64,000 bases of DNA, taken from NCBI RefSeq assembly GCF_026652115.1, contig NZ_JAPPSQ010000001.1:186001-250000 (forward strand). The letters are read 5' to 3'. The notes below the pieces were generated by a model. That model was not told where the DNA came from. It did no database searches and saw nothing but the letters and a program-made list of their open reading frames with translations. How positions within the stretch are numbered: position 1 is the first letter of the stretch; the number at the start of each line of letters is the position of its first letter. Shown here piece by piece: positions 45,370-54,313 of this stretch. The position numbers were made by a program, and so were the translations under genes. Source of the stretch: Algoriphagus sp. PAP.12. GTDB lineage: Bacteria; Bacteroidota; Bacteroidia; Cytophagales; Cyclobacteriaceae.

Positions 45370-46848
45370 ATGGGAGCGAAAGAAGGATTTATTCAATTTA
45401 AAAGAGAAACTCCGGTAAGTCGAGATCCAAAACAAAGAGTTGGAGATTACCAAGAGATATATGAACCGTTTGGTGACGAGAAATTAAACAATCAGGCAGC
45501 TAGATGCATGGATTGTGGTATTCCTTTTTGCCACAATGGATGCCCTTTGGGAAATGTGATCCCTGAATTCAATGATGCGGTCTATCAAAAAGACTGGATT
45601 CAGGCAATTCAGATATTGAGAAGCACCAACAACTTCCCTGAATTCACTGGTAGGATTTGTCCTGCTCCATGTGAGGCAAGTTGCGTCTTAGGTATCAACA
45701 AAGATCCTGTTGCGATTGAGTTGATTGAGAAAAACATTGCTGAAAAAGCTTATGAATTAGGCTTGATTGCTCCAAATCCTCCAAAAACAAGAACTAATAA
45801 GTCTGTGGCGGTCATCGGTGCAGGTCCTGCAGGATTGGCAGCAGCGGACCAATTGAACCAAGCCGGACATGAGGTGACTGTCTTTGAAAAGGACGCTAAA
45901 CCAGGAGGGCTTCTTCGCTATGGAATCCCTGATTTCAAATTGGAAAAATGGGTAATTGATAGAAGATTAGACTTGATGAAGCAAGAAGGTGTCATCTTCT
46001 CTTGCGGAACCGAGATTGGATTCAATATCAAAGCTGAGAATATTCTTAAAAACTTCGATGCTGTGGTCCTTTCTACAGGTGCTCAACAGCCTAGAGGCCT
46101 GAATATCAAAGGAGCTGACTTGAAAGGGGTTCATTTTGCGATGGAATTCCTAGGAAAGCAGAACCAGGTAGTAAGTGGTGAAATCGAAGAAAACCCCATT
46201 TCAGCAAAAGGAAAGCATGTAATTGTAATTGGTGGTGGTGATACAGGTAGTGACTGTATTGGAACTTCTAACCGTCACGGGGCAAGTTCAATCACTCAAT
46301 TGGAGTTGTTGCCAAAACCTCCAAAACAAAGAACTACTCTTAATCCTTGGCCTGAATGGCCAATGACATTGAAGACATCCAGCTCTCACGAAGAAGGAGC
46401 AGAAAGAATGTTCTCAATTTTAACAAAAGAGTTTATTGGAAATGAAGCCGGAGAAGTAACCGGTTTGAAGTTGGTCGATATCGAGTGGAAAGCAAATGAG
46501 GGTCGAATGACCTTCGAAGAAGTTGCGGGAACAGAAAGAGTAGTTCCTTGTGACTTAGCCTTCCTAGCAATTGGATATTTAGGGCCAGCACAAAATGGAT
46601 TACTGGAAGCATTTGGTGCAGAAACTATGGAAAACTCTCTTCCAAAGTCTAAAAATTACCAAAGCACAAATTCCAAGGTATTTCTAGCAGGAGATATGCG
46701 GAGAGGACAATCGCTGGTAGTATGGGCAATATCTGAAGGCCGTGAGGCTGCAGTTAAGGTGGATGAATTCCTGATGGGATCCTCTACTTTACCTCAAAAA
46801 GATGAGTCCTTCTATCATGTGGAGGAGCATATCGCGGGTATTGAGTGA
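45370..46848 (+). CDS. gltD: Glutamate synthase, small (beta) subunit
   Basis: Supplies NAD(P)H electrons to GltB. In 492 residues, the N-terminal 4Fe-4S cysteines are in RCMDCGIPFCHNGCPLGNVI and CPAPCEASCVLG. The FAD motif is VAVIGAGPAGLAAADQL near residue 147, and the NAD(P)H motif is VIVIGGGDTGSDCIGTS. A final FAD segment is KVFLAGDMRRGQSLVVWA. The start lies one base after the gltB stop, so the two are translated from the same message. A hairpin terminator follows that may serve both this gene and the convergent one. Confidence 0.96.
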   Translation: MGAKEGFIQFKRETPVSRDPKQRVGDYQEIYEPFGDEKLNNQAARCMDCGIPFCHNGCPLGNVIPEFNDAVYQKDWIQAIQILRSTNNFPEFTGRICPAPCEASCVLGINKDPVAIELIEKNIAEKAYELGLIAPNPPKTRTNKSVAVIGAGPAGLAAADQLNQAGHEVTVFEKDAKPGGLLRYGIPDFKLEKWVIDRRLDLMKQEGVIFSCGTEIGFNIKAENILKNFDAVVLSTGAQQPRGLNIKGADLKGVHFAMEFLGKQNQVVSGEIEENPISAKGKHVIVIGGGDTGSDCIGTSNRHGASSITQLELLPKPPKQRTTLNPWPEWPMTLKTSSSHEEGAERMFSILTKEFIGNEAGEVTGLKLVDIEWKANEGRMTFEEVAGTERVVPCDLAFLAIGYLGPAQNGLLEAFGAETMENSLPKSKNYQSTNSKVFLAGDMRRGQSLVVWAISEGREAAVKVDEFLMGSSTLPQKDESFYHVEEHIAGIE

Positions 46849-46907
46849 GCTATTGCTCAGCAAAATCCAATAGTATCCCTGTTTAGTTGAAAAGCCTGCG
46901 ATAAACG

Positions 46908-46938
46908 GAAAGCCATCCCTCTCGGGGGATGGTTTTCT
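46908..46938. terminator. Bidirectional hairpin terminator between gltD and the Spy-like gene
   Basis: CCATCCC (46913-46919) and GGGATGG (46926-46932) form the stem, extended by A-T and G-T pairs to AAAG and TTTT. Convergent genes lie on both sides. Confidence 0.7.
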
Positions 46939-46951
46939 CATTTATTGTGGT

Positions 46952-47404
46952 TTAGTTTCCTCCTCTTCTCTTACGGAAATCTTCTCTGCTGTGCACCTCT
47001 CCTCTTGGGCCTCTTCTAGATCTTCCTTGATCTTTCAATTCCACCCATTTTTCTTTTTGTTCAGGAGTCAATATTTCAGCAATTTTTGAATCTTGTTCTT
47101 TCATTTCAGCTCTACGAGCATCCATTTCTGCCTTTCTGGCTTCCATCTCTGCTTTTTTAGCTTCCATCTCTGCTTTTTTAGCTTCCATTTCCGCTTCTCT
47201 TTTTTTGGCATACTCCAAATTGATTGCAAGAATTTTTGCCTTTTGCTCTTCATTCAATTCAAGTTTCTCAGCCATCCTATCAGTCATCATTTTGGCTCTT
47301 GTTTCCGGATCTGGTTTTTCTTTAGTCTTCATATCTTGTGCAAAGGCACCCATACCCACAAACACCAATAAAGCGGCAGTTACCATCCATTTTTTCATAG
47401 TCAT
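46952..47404 (-). CDS. Spy/CpxP-like periplasmic protein with heptad repeats
   Basis: A 150-residue protein with a signal peptide (MVTAALLVFVGMGAFAQ). The mature protein is helical and charged: MAEKLELNEEQKAKILAIN, a string of seven-residue repeats of the form KKAEMEA, KKAEMEA, RKAEMDA, RRAEMKE, then ILTPEQKEKWVEL with an LTxxQ-type motif, and a basic tail (RRGPRGEVHSREDFRKRRGG). The layout resembles LTxxQ/Spy-type periplasmic chaperones and metal-stress proteins. Two repeats are identical at DNA level (47141-47161 and 47162-47182). It is unlikely to be an enzyme. Confidence 0.8.
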   Translation of the reverse strand: MTMKKWMVTAALLVFVGMGAFAQDMKTKEKPDPETRAKMMTDRMAEKLELNEEQKAKILAINLEYAKKREAEMEAKKAEMEAKKAEMEARKAEMDARRAEMKEQDSKIAEILTPEQKEKWVELKDQGRSRRGPRGEVHSREDFRKRRGGN

Positions 47405-47480
47405 TTCGTTTTAGTTTACTGTTATTAGACCTAGATCGACTATGAGAGTTTAAAAGAAGCTTGTTAACAAAGCTTAATTT

Positions 47481-48809
47481 TTATTTCTCTTCAATGAGCT
47501 CTTTCCTTTCGGATTCCCTGACATATTTAGGTTTGATCAGCAATCTCAAGCTTGGATCAAAACTTAGGTAGTTCCAAGACCAATCCATAAAAATGAAGAC
47601 CTTGTTTTTCACTCCCAAAATCGCCATCAAGTGAACAAATAACCAGGTCAACCAAGCGAAGAATCCTTGAAACTTGAAAAACGGAAGATCTACTACTGCC
47701 AACTTCCTTCCGATTGTAGCCATAGAACCTAAATCTTTATATTTAAATGGCTTCGGAGCTCGTCCATTATGAATTTCAACCAAGTTTTTCCCTAGATTTT
47801 TAGCTTGCTGTAGCGCCACCTGAGCCACTTGAGGATGACCTCTGGGATGTTCTTCATCCTCAATGAGACTTATATCACCCAAAGCGTAAACATGTTTTAA
47901 ACTACGGATTTCAGAAAATTCATTTACATAAATTCGACCATTTCGAGCATAAAGATCTTCACTGAATCCTTCAATACGATTGGGTTTGATACCAGCAGCC
48001 CAAAGCAAGGTCTCCGTTTCAATCGGTTCTTTTCCTTCCAAAAACACCTGTTTCCCATCGTAATCACTCACTTTGGTATTTAGCATCACTTCCACACCTA
48101 AATCCTCCAAATATTTCAAAGAATGAGATCTTGCCTCATCCGACATAGGAGCTAAAACAGCTGGCCCTGCTTCTATCAGAACTATTTTCATGTTTTTGAA
48201 ACTTAACTCAGGATAGTCTTTCGGAAGTACCGTATTTCTCAAATCAGCCATTGCACCTGCCAATTCTACACCTGTTGGACCACCACCAACGATCACCACA
48301 TTCATCAATGCCCTCCTATTTTCAGGCTTTTCAATGTTAATCGCCTTTTCATAATTATGGATAATCTTATTTCGGATATACAAGGCTTCCGAAACAGTCT
48401 TCATCGGAGAAGCGAAATATTCAATGTTTTTAGCCCCAAAATAATTAGTGTCAGCTCCCATCGCTAAAACCAGATAGTCATAGTCCAAGTAGCCCGCCTC
48501 AGTAAAAATCTTCTTTCTATCCGTATCCACTGATTGTACTTCGGTCATCCTGAAAATGACATTTTTCGAATTATGGAAAATTTTCCTCAGTGGAAAACTG
48601 ATAGCGCTTGGTTCCAAACCAGCAGTTGCGACTTGATAAAATAGGGGCTGAAATTGATGGTAATTGTTTTTGTCCAAGAGTATAACCTGAAAAGGCTTCT
48701 TATTGAGATCTCTGGCAAGTTTTAATCCTCCAAAGCCTCCACCAATTATTATAACTCTAGGAAGATTGGATTCTGGAATATTAGGAATTGATTTGAGGGA
48801 CTGGTCCAT
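47481..48809 (-). CDS. ndh: Type II NADH:quinone oxidoreductase
   Basis: A 442-residue single-subunit NADH dehydrogenase that feeds the quinone pool without pumping protons. The FAD motif is RVIIIGGGFGGLKLARDL at residue 20 and the NADH motif is VVIVGGGPTGVELAGAM near 175. The second FAD segment is VYALGDISLIEDEEHPRGHP, followed by QVALQQAKNLGKNL. A hydrophobic stretch near residue 385 (FFAWLTWLFVHLMAILG) provides the membrane anchor, with further C-terminal residues. It is divergent from yebC over about 145 bases. Confidence 0.93.
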   Translation of the reverse strand: MDQSLKSIPNIPESNLPRVIIIGGGFGGLKLARDLNKKPFQVILLDKNNYHQFQPLFYQVATAGLEPSAISFPLRKIFHNSKNVIFRMTEVQSVDTDRKKIFTEAGYLDYDYLVLAMGADTNYFGAKNIEYFASPMKTVSEALYIRNKIIHNYEKAINIEKPENRRALMNVVIVGGGPTGVELAGAMADLRNTVLPKDYPELSFKNMKIVLIEAGPAVLAPMSDEARSHSLKYLEDLGVEVMLNTKVSDYDGKQVFLEGKEPIETETLLWAAGIKPNRIEGFSEDLYARNGRIYVNEFSEIRSLKHVYALGDISLIEDEEHPRGHPQVAQVALQQAKNLGKNLVEIHNGRAPKPFKYKDLGSMATIGRKLAVVDLPFFKFQGFFAWLTWLFVHLMAILGVKNKVFIFMDWSWNYLSFDPSLRLLIKPKYVRESERKELIEEK

Positions 48810-48954
48810 GATAGAAAAGTTTTTTATTAGAACACGAATTCCAAATCAAAAGGTCCATAAAACTTTTATAAAACTCCACCTGCAACTCAAATAATTGTCC
48901 TCTCCCTAAAACCAAAAGATTTCTTATTTTTACAGCCTTAAATAGAGTAGATCC

Positions 48955-49665
48955 ATGGGAAGAGCATTTGAATTCAGAAAAGAGCGAAAATTCAAAAGAT
49001 GGGACAAGATGTCCAAGGTCTTTACCAAACTAGGTAAGGAAATCGTAATGGCAGTGAAAGCAGGAGGACCCGATCCTACTTCAAATGCCAAACTGAGAAC
49101 CATCATCCAAAATGCGAAAGGTGCTCAAATGCCGAAGGATCGTATTGAAGCGGCTATCAAAAGGGCATCAAATAAAGATGAGAAAGACTATGAAGAGATC
49201 GTTTATGAGGGATATGGCCCAAATGGAATCGCAGTGATCGTAGAAACCTCCACTGATAATATCAACAGAACTGTAGCCAATGTAAGATCCTATTTCACCA
49301 AAGCTGGTGGATCTTTGGGAACTTCTGGCTCAGTAAGTTTCATGTTCGACCACAAAGCAGTTTTTAGATTTACAAAAGGTGAAGGGCATGATTTGGAAGA
49401 ATTAGAGTTGGAACTGATAGATTTCGGATTGACAGATATCGATGAAAACGAGGGAGAAATTTTCGTTTACACCGAATTTGAAGATTTCGGAACCATGCAA
49501 AAAGCTTTGGAAGAAATGGGCATTGAAGTGATCTCTGCTGACTTTCAAAGATTCCCAACAACTCTTACCGAGCTTACTGAAGAGCAAGAAGAAGTCATCA
49601 ACAAGATGGTAGAGAAGATGGAGGAGGATGATGACGTAAACAACGTATATACCAATATGGCCTAA
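48955..49665 (+). CDS. YebC/PmpR-family translation or transcription factor
   Basis: A 236-residue member of the YebC/TACO1 family, which helps translation of proline-rich stretches or regulates transcription in different species. The family start is MGRAFEFRKERKFKRWDKMS, a little different from the AGHSKW form of proteobacterial YebC, and typical of the second clade (YeeN-like). Further signatures are DPTSNAKLRTIIQNAKGAQM and YEGYGPNGIAVIVETSTDN. The C-terminus is acidic (EKMEEDDDVNNVYTNMA). Its stop lies in the stem of a terminator. Confidence 0.9.
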   Translation: MGRAFEFRKERKFKRWDKMSKVFTKLGKEIVMAVKAGGPDPTSNAKLRTIIQNAKGAQMPKDRIEAAIKRASNKDEKDYEEIVYEGYGPNGIAVIVETSTDNINRTVANVRSYFTKAGGSLGTSGSVSFMFDHKAVFRFTKGEGHDLEELELELIDFGLTDIDENEGEIFVYTEFEDFGTMQKALEEMGIEVISADFQRFPTTLTELTEEQEEVINKMVEKMEEDDDVNNVYTNMA

Positions 49666-49689
49666 GCTTTAGCTTAGGCTCTTTTTTTT
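49660..49689 (+). terminator. Intrinsic terminator overlapping the yebC-type stop codon
   Basis: GCCTAAGCT and AGCTTAGGC form a perfect 9-bp stem, followed by eight Ts. The TAA stop is inside the left arm, and the next gene's ATG begins directly after the T-run. Confidence 0.8.
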
Positions 49690-49690
49690 C

Positions 49691-50257
49691 ATGAATTTTA
49701 GAAAACGACAAAATTTTACTGACTCTGAAAAAGAGTTGATTATCGTAGGTAGCAAAAATCCTGTTAAAATAAATAGTACAGAAGATGCATTTACTTTAGC
49801 ATTCACTAAAGGTTTTCATATCAATGGTGTATCTGCAGCCTCCGGAGTCCCAGATCAACCTATGGGAGATACGGAAACGCTTGAAGGTGCTAAAAACAGA
49901 GCTATTAATGCAAAAAAAACATTCCCAGAGGCCAATTATTGGGTAGGTATTGAGGGTGGTTTGGAAGAAGACTCAAATGGCATGACTGCATTTGCATGGA
50001 TCTATATTTTAGATCAAAACAACTTTTTTGGACAGGCTAAAACCGGGTCATTTTATATCCCAAAACCCATAGCTGAGCTAGTAAAATCAGGAATGGAGCT
50101 TGGACATGCTGATGATCATTTCTATTCTCAAGAAAACTCTAAACAACAAGGTGGTTCGGTGGGAATTCTCACCGGAGGCAAGCTTGACCGAAGAGATTAT
50201 TATTCACAGGCAATTTTGCTTGCTTTGATCCCATTTTTGAACAAAAAGCATTATTGA
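49691..50257 (+). CDS. YjjX-type inosine/xanthosine triphosphatase (NTPase)
   Basis: A 188-residue house-cleaning enzyme that hydrolyses non-canonical purine NTPs such as ITP and XTP. The core starts LIIVGSKNPVKINSTEDAF at residue 17 and includes GVPDQPMGDTETLEGAKNRA and YWVGIEGGLEED, all typical. ATG 49691 gives an extension of about 16 residues before that core and lies straight after the terminator's T-run. A TTG (49737) opening the core itself is an alternative start. The promoter is not identified, so read-through from yebC may matter. Confidence 0.88.
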   Translation: MNFRKRQNFTDSEKELIIVGSKNPVKINSTEDAFTLAFTKGFHINGVSAASGVPDQPMGDTETLEGAKNRAINAKKTFPEANYWVGIEGGLEEDSNGMTAFAWIYILDQNNFFGQAKTGSFYIPKPIAELVKSGMELGHADDHFYSQENSKQQGGSVGILTGGKLDRRDYYSQAILLALIPFLNKKHY

Positions 50258-50333
50258 ATGAGATTATTTTAATATTATTTTTAATTAAGCACATTTTATT
50301 TGAAAAAATTTTTGAAAGTATTGGATAATTCAA

Positions 50334-50349
50334 AAAAAGTCGACTTTTT
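50334..50349. promoter_or_regulatory. Perfect 16-bp palindrome AAAAAGTCGACTTTTT
   Basis: This self-complementary sequence lies 77 bases after the YjjX-type gene in a 204-base AT-rich gap. It has no loop and no following T-run of its own, so it could be an operator or a weak bidirectional terminator. Confidence 0.35.
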
Positions 50350-50439
50350 ACGAAATATTTATTTCACAGACAAAAAACTGTAGATCATATAAGAAAAAAG
50401 TAAAAGTTGCTATAATCACCCCTAATTTTAAATAGTGAC

Positions 50440-50464
50440 TAAACCTCCCCAAAAGGGAGGTTTA
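50440..50464 (-). terminator. Hairpin terminator overlapping the stop of the 50462-51445 gene
   Basis: TAAACCTCCC and GGGAGGTTTA form a perfect 10-bp stem with a CAAAA loop. The stop codon of the minus-strand gene is the first three bases of the stem as transcribed. The minus-strand T-run after it is short. Confidence 0.65.
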
Positions 50465-51445
50465 CTTTTTTAAATTTGTGATAAAATTTCTCAAAGAAAC
50501 TCTCCAATCCGGATCTGCATCCCACTCAGGTCCAATATATAATTCATCCCTGACAATCAGCCGAATGTAGTACTTTACAACAGTCTGATTTTCAGACGGA
50601 TTTGCTTCCACCCCCATGCTTCTTTTCAAATCTGCTTCTCTTCCTTCCACCTTGACGAGAAGAAATTGAACTTTGTCTTTAATCAATTCCTCATCTGATC
50701 TTGCCTCTGTAAGCCACGCAACATCATTTGGGTAGTTTCCATTCAAAATACTCTCAATTTGACTTTTCTGTGCTTTCTGCTCAGCTAAAATCGCCTCGGC
50801 TGATTTTCCATATAAATCATATCTGAAATAACTGATCAAACCAGTTTGAGCGCTAGATCCTTCGATAGGAACCCCCAACTTAAACATTTCTAAATTCAGA
50901 GGATTTCTCGGTAGAAATCGATTTGCGGAGGCATTTTGGGCGGCCTCATTTGCCACATTACCGGGAAATTCAGGCACATCAATTACCAAAAGATTTTGGC
51001 TTGGCCGGCTCTCCCCCAAAGCTGCAAACTGATCCGCTGCTTCTTCAATTGAACTGCCCTGAATACCATATAGTGAGGTAGAATTGATCAGCTTACCTGT
51101 TCCTGAAAATTCTCCCACATGAATACCTCCCCCATTTCTTTGTCTTGTTACAAAAATGATATTCTTAATCAGTCTTTGTGAGAATGCTTTGGCATAGCTA
51201 GTCTGAACTTCCTCTGATAAAGCTACTTGTTCTAGTTCGTAATATGCCACAGGATCGGCTCCAGCTGCTACCAAATCCAAATGAACAGAGTCTGCAACAG
51301 CCTTCCAATCCATAACTGGTCTAGCTCCAGGATCAGCAGATACCAGAACAATTGATTTCCCATTGAAAAAGGATTCTGGCAACCCTCCTTGAGAAAATCC
51401 AAATACTGGAACTACTAGAATGACTATTAAAAAGAAATATTTCAT
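50462..51445 (-). CDS. Secreted protein of unknown function
   Basis: I do not recognise this 327-residue protein. It has a signal peptide (MKYFFLIVILVVPVFGFSQ). It starts with a nucleotide-binding-like or receiver-like strand pattern (SIVLVSADPGARPVMDWKAV, then NIIFVTRQRNGGGIHVGEF). The C-terminal part is helical and then strand-rich (VQFLLVKVEGREADLKRSMG, then VVKYYIRLIVRDELYIGPEW). No catalytic motif is clear. It is divergent from the M28 peptidase gene over 68 bases and has its own terminator. A periplasmic location is likely. Confidence 0.75.
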   Translation of the reverse strand: MKYFFLIVILVVPVFGFSQGGLPESFFNGKSIVLVSADPGARPVMDWKAVADSVHLDLVAAGADPVAYYELEQVALSEEVQTSYAKAFSQRLIKNIIFVTRQRNGGGIHVGEFSGTGKLINSTSLYGIQGSSIEEAADQFAALGESRPSQNLLVIDVPEFPGNVANEAAQNASANRFLPRNPLNLEMFKLGVPIEGSSAQTGLISYFRYDLYGKSAEAILAEQKAQKSQIESILNGNYPNDVAWLTEARSDEELIKDKVQFLLVKVEGREADLKRSMGVEANPSENQTVVKYYIRLIVRDELYIGPEWDADPDWRVSLRNFITNLKK

Positions 51446-51513
51446 AGATGAAATGAACGAAAGAAGCTTACTTAGTAAATTCAGACTTTAAATAACGAAA
51501 TTTTCATCAGCTC

Positions 51514-52440
51514 ATGCATCTAAGAATCAAACTTCTGACAGCATTCCTATTCATCATTGTCACTTTTCAAGCTTTTTCTCAATCTGTTGATGATAGAAAA
51601 CTAATCAAACACATCGCTTATCTCTCTGCTGATGAATTGAAAGGAAGAAAGACCGGAACCGAAGAAAACGAGATAGCACGAAAATATATCGTAGAGGAAT
51701 TTAAGAATATGGGCTTAAATACTTTTTACCCAGAATTTACTGAAGAGTTTAGATTTCAAAGCCGAAGAGAAGGAAAGACTTTGATTGGAAAAAATGTAAT
51801 TGGCTTTGTTCCTGGAACAGAATCCAAAAAAATCATCGTGGTTACAGCGCATTTTGACCATGTGGGTATCGGAAAAGCCAATGCCGAAGGTGATTCTATT
51901 TTCAATGGTGCTGATGACAATGCCTCAGGAACCGCAGCATTACTTGAAATGGCAAAATACTTTTCCCAAAATCCATCCAAACACAGCATCCTATTCGCCG
52001 CTTTAGATGGAGAAGAGATGGGCCTACAGGGTGCAAAAGCTTTGGTTTCAGATTTTCCCTTTGAACTGGATCAAATTGCCTTGAACATCAATATGGATAT
52101 GATTTCCCGAAATGAAAAGGGCGAGCTTTATGTGTCTGGCACCTATCATCACCCCGAATTGAGAGCGATACTAGAAGAAGCATCAAAAGGGAAGAAACCT
52201 CATTTAAAATTTGGGCATGATCTACCTGGCACTGGAAGTGATGATTGGACAAAATCCTCAGACCATGGGGCATTTTTTGAAAAAGGAATTCCTCATATCT
52301 ACTTTGGTGTCGAGGATCATGAAGATTACCACAAGCAATCAGATGAATTTAAAAATATTGATCCCGAGTTTTTAATTGATGCGACCAACCTAATTCTTTC
52401 CTGTATCCTAAGAATTGACGAAGTTCTTCTAAAAGAATAG
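51514..52440 (+). CDS. Secreted M28-family aminopeptidase
   Basis: A 308-residue zinc peptidase with a signal peptide (LLTAFLFIIVTFQAFS). The two-zinc site of M28 is read from VVTAHFDHVGIG (H, D), FNGADDNASGTAALLEMA (bridging D), LFAALDGEEMGLQGAK (general base and zinc-binding glutamates), NMDMISRNE (aspartate) and YFGVEDHEDYHKQSD (final histidine). It should release N-terminal amino acids in the periplasm or outside. A 63-base gap separates it from the CLC gene, which could be cotranscribed. Confidence 0.92.
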   Translation: MHLRIKLLTAFLFIIVTFQAFSQSVDDRKLIKHIAYLSADELKGRKTGTEENEIARKYIVEEFKNMGLNTFYPEFTEEFRFQSRREGKTLIGKNVIGFVPGTESKKIIVVTAHFDHVGIGKANAEGDSIFNGADDNASGTAALLEMAKYFSQNPSKHSILFAALDGEEMGLQGAKALVSDFPFELDQIALNINMDMISRNEKGELYVSGTYHHPELRAILEEASKGKKPHLKFGHDLPGTGSDDWTKSSDHGAFFEKGIPHIYFGVEDHEDYHKQSDEFKNIDPEFLIDATNLILSCILRIDEVLLKE

Positions 52441-52503
52441 GATATTCTTTTTCCTTTGAGTAAGAGCTTATTTACTTTGTAAATAATTGAGAAACCACAG
52501 GCT

Positions 52504-54282
52504 TTGGGAAAAAACGACTTCATAACACGGATCCTTATCTGGAGATTAAGACACATGAGCAATCAAGCGTTTATTTTGATTCTCAGTGGGATTATAGGAG
52601 TTCTTTCTGGGCTAGCAGCTGTCATTCTCAAGCAGGGAGTCCATGCAATCCAAAAATTCCTGACAGAGGGGTTTTATGTGGAGTATGCTAACTTCATGTA
52701 CATTATCTATCCCATCATAGGGATATCAGCTGCCTATTTAATTGGAAAATTCGTTTTTAAAGACATCGGAGGTCACGGTATTCCTGATATATTATTTAAT
52801 ATTTCCAAAAAGCAAAGCATTATTGCTAGGGTAAAAACCTATAGCCGGGTATTCACCTCGGCTTTGACAGTTGGGTTTGGAGGATCTGTAGGTTTGGAAG
52901 CACCAATGCTTGTAACTGGTTCCGCCATTGGCTCGAACATGGGGCTTTTAGTCCATCTTAATTCCAAAAAAAGAACTTTGCTAATAGGATGTGGTGCAGC
53001 TGGTGCTATTTCGGCGATTTTTGGAGCACCTATTGGAGCAGTGATATTCGCAGTCGAAGTTATCCTGATGGAGGTTAGCACAGCGAGCTTTATCCCTCTG
53101 CTCATGGCTTCTGTTACAGGCTCCATGACATCGATGATTTTGATCGGAAATGATTCTGTTTTCAATTTCGAATTGGTAGATAAATTCAGAGCAGCACATA
53201 TGCCTTATTATTTGATTTTAGGTATATTTTGTGGGATTGTATCGCTATATTTCAGTAAGGCGGTCATGTTTACCGAAAAAATCATGGAAGGTCTGGAGAG
53301 TCAAACTATCCGGATTTTATACGGTGGGGCACTGCTTGGTTTTATGCTCTTTTTTTTCCCGCCTATTTATGGAGAAGGTTACGATACACTAAATCTGTTG
53401 ATTGAAGGAAACTCCAGTCAGTTATTGGACAAAAGCCCATTTTTTTCTGCAATAGAAAACCCGTATCTGATTCTGATATTTTTAGGCCTTATCATTCTTT
53501 TTAAACCTGTAGCTTCAGCTTTAACTTTAAGTGCAGGTGGTTCGGGCGGTATTTTTGCACCATCTCTTTACGTGGGAGGTATCGTAGGATTCTTGTTTGC
53601 CTATGCAAAGAATATGTTCGGTTTCCACATTCCTCTTCCATTGGCTCACTTCACTTTGGTAGCCATGTGCGGAGTCATGTCTGGGGTTCAACATTCACCA
53701 TTGTCTGCCATATTCTTAATTGCTGAAATTACAGGTGGGTACGAGCTTTTTGTCCCTTTGATGTTTGTTTCAGCTATTTCCTTTTCTACCAAATCCTATT
53801 ACCAAAAAGACAGCTTGTACATGATGCAGCTAAAAGAAAAAGGAAAACAGCTGCCAGAAACAAAAGACCAAGAGCTTTTAGATCTTATCAGCATTTCACA
53901 TGTGATCGAAAGGGATCTGCTTCCTATTCATCCTGATTCCAAATTGAAAGACTTGATTGACTTGGTGAAAATCTCAAAAAGAAACATCTTTCCAGTGGTG
54001 GATGAAAATAAAGCCCTCCGGGGGATTATCACCTTGGATGACATTCGGGATATCATGTTTGATCCAGAGAAGCAAGATACAGTTACAATTCGAAGCTTGA
54101 TGCACAGCCCTCCAGAAATCCTATTTTCCACAGAAAATATGCAAAAGGCTATGGAGAAGTTTGAAAAATCCGGAGCCTGGAATCTCCCAGTTGTGGAAGA
54201 TGGACACTATTTAGGCTTCGTATCTAAGTCTCGGATCTTCAATTCTTACCGCAAAAGATTGATCCGTCAAAAGCAAGATTAG
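52504..54282 (+). CDS. CLC-family chloride channel/antiporter with CBS domains
   Basis: A 592-residue CLC. The helices of the pore cover about residues 30-440; the gating glutamate is in GGSVGLEAPMLVTGSAIG and the anion site in AGGSGGIFAPSLYVGGIVG. Two CBS domains follow (about 455-590; VIERDLLPIHPDSKLKDLID, ALRGIITLDDIRDIM) and may bind nucleotides. The start is uncertain: TTG 52504 includes a conserved RILIWRLRHMSNQ segment seen in relatives; ATG 52555 would delete it. It is unrelated in type to the CLC-F at 20 kb. The 426-base gap with DnaA boxes follows. Confidence 0.9.
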   Translation: MGKNDFITRILIWRLRHMSNQAFILILSGIIGVLSGLAAVILKQGVHAIQKFLTEGFYVEYANFMYIIYPIIGISAAYLIGKFVFKDIGGHGIPDILFNISKKQSIIARVKTYSRVFTSALTVGFGGSVGLEAPMLVTGSAIGSNMGLLVHLNSKKRTLLIGCGAAGAISAIFGAPIGAVIFAVEVILMEVSTASFIPLLMASVTGSMTSMILIGNDSVFNFELVDKFRAAHMPYYLILGIFCGIVSLYFSKAVMFTEKIMEGLESQTIRILYGGALLGFMLFFFPPIYGEGYDTLNLLIEGNSSQLLDKSPFFSAIENPYLILIFLGLIILFKPVASALTLSAGGSGGIFAPSLYVGGIVGFLFAYAKNMFGFHIPLPLAHFTLVAMCGVMSGVQHSPLSAIFLIAEITGGYELFVPLMFVSAISFSTKSYYQKDSLYMMQLKEKGKQLPETKDQELLDLISISHVIERDLLPIHPDSKLKDLIDLVKISKRNIFPVVDENKALRGIITLDDIRDIMFDPEKQDTVTIRSLMHSPPEILFSTENMQKAMEKFEKSGAWNLPVVEDGHYLGFVSKSRIFNSYRKRLIRQKQD

Positions 54283-54313
54283 GTGATTTTAAAAGAAAAT
54301 TTGGAATTTGAAA

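Noticed and set aside
47093..47371. 92-codon phenylalanine-rich plus-strand frame
   Set aside because: Its repeats are the reverse strand of the heptad repeats in the Spy-like gene, so it is a mirror artefact.
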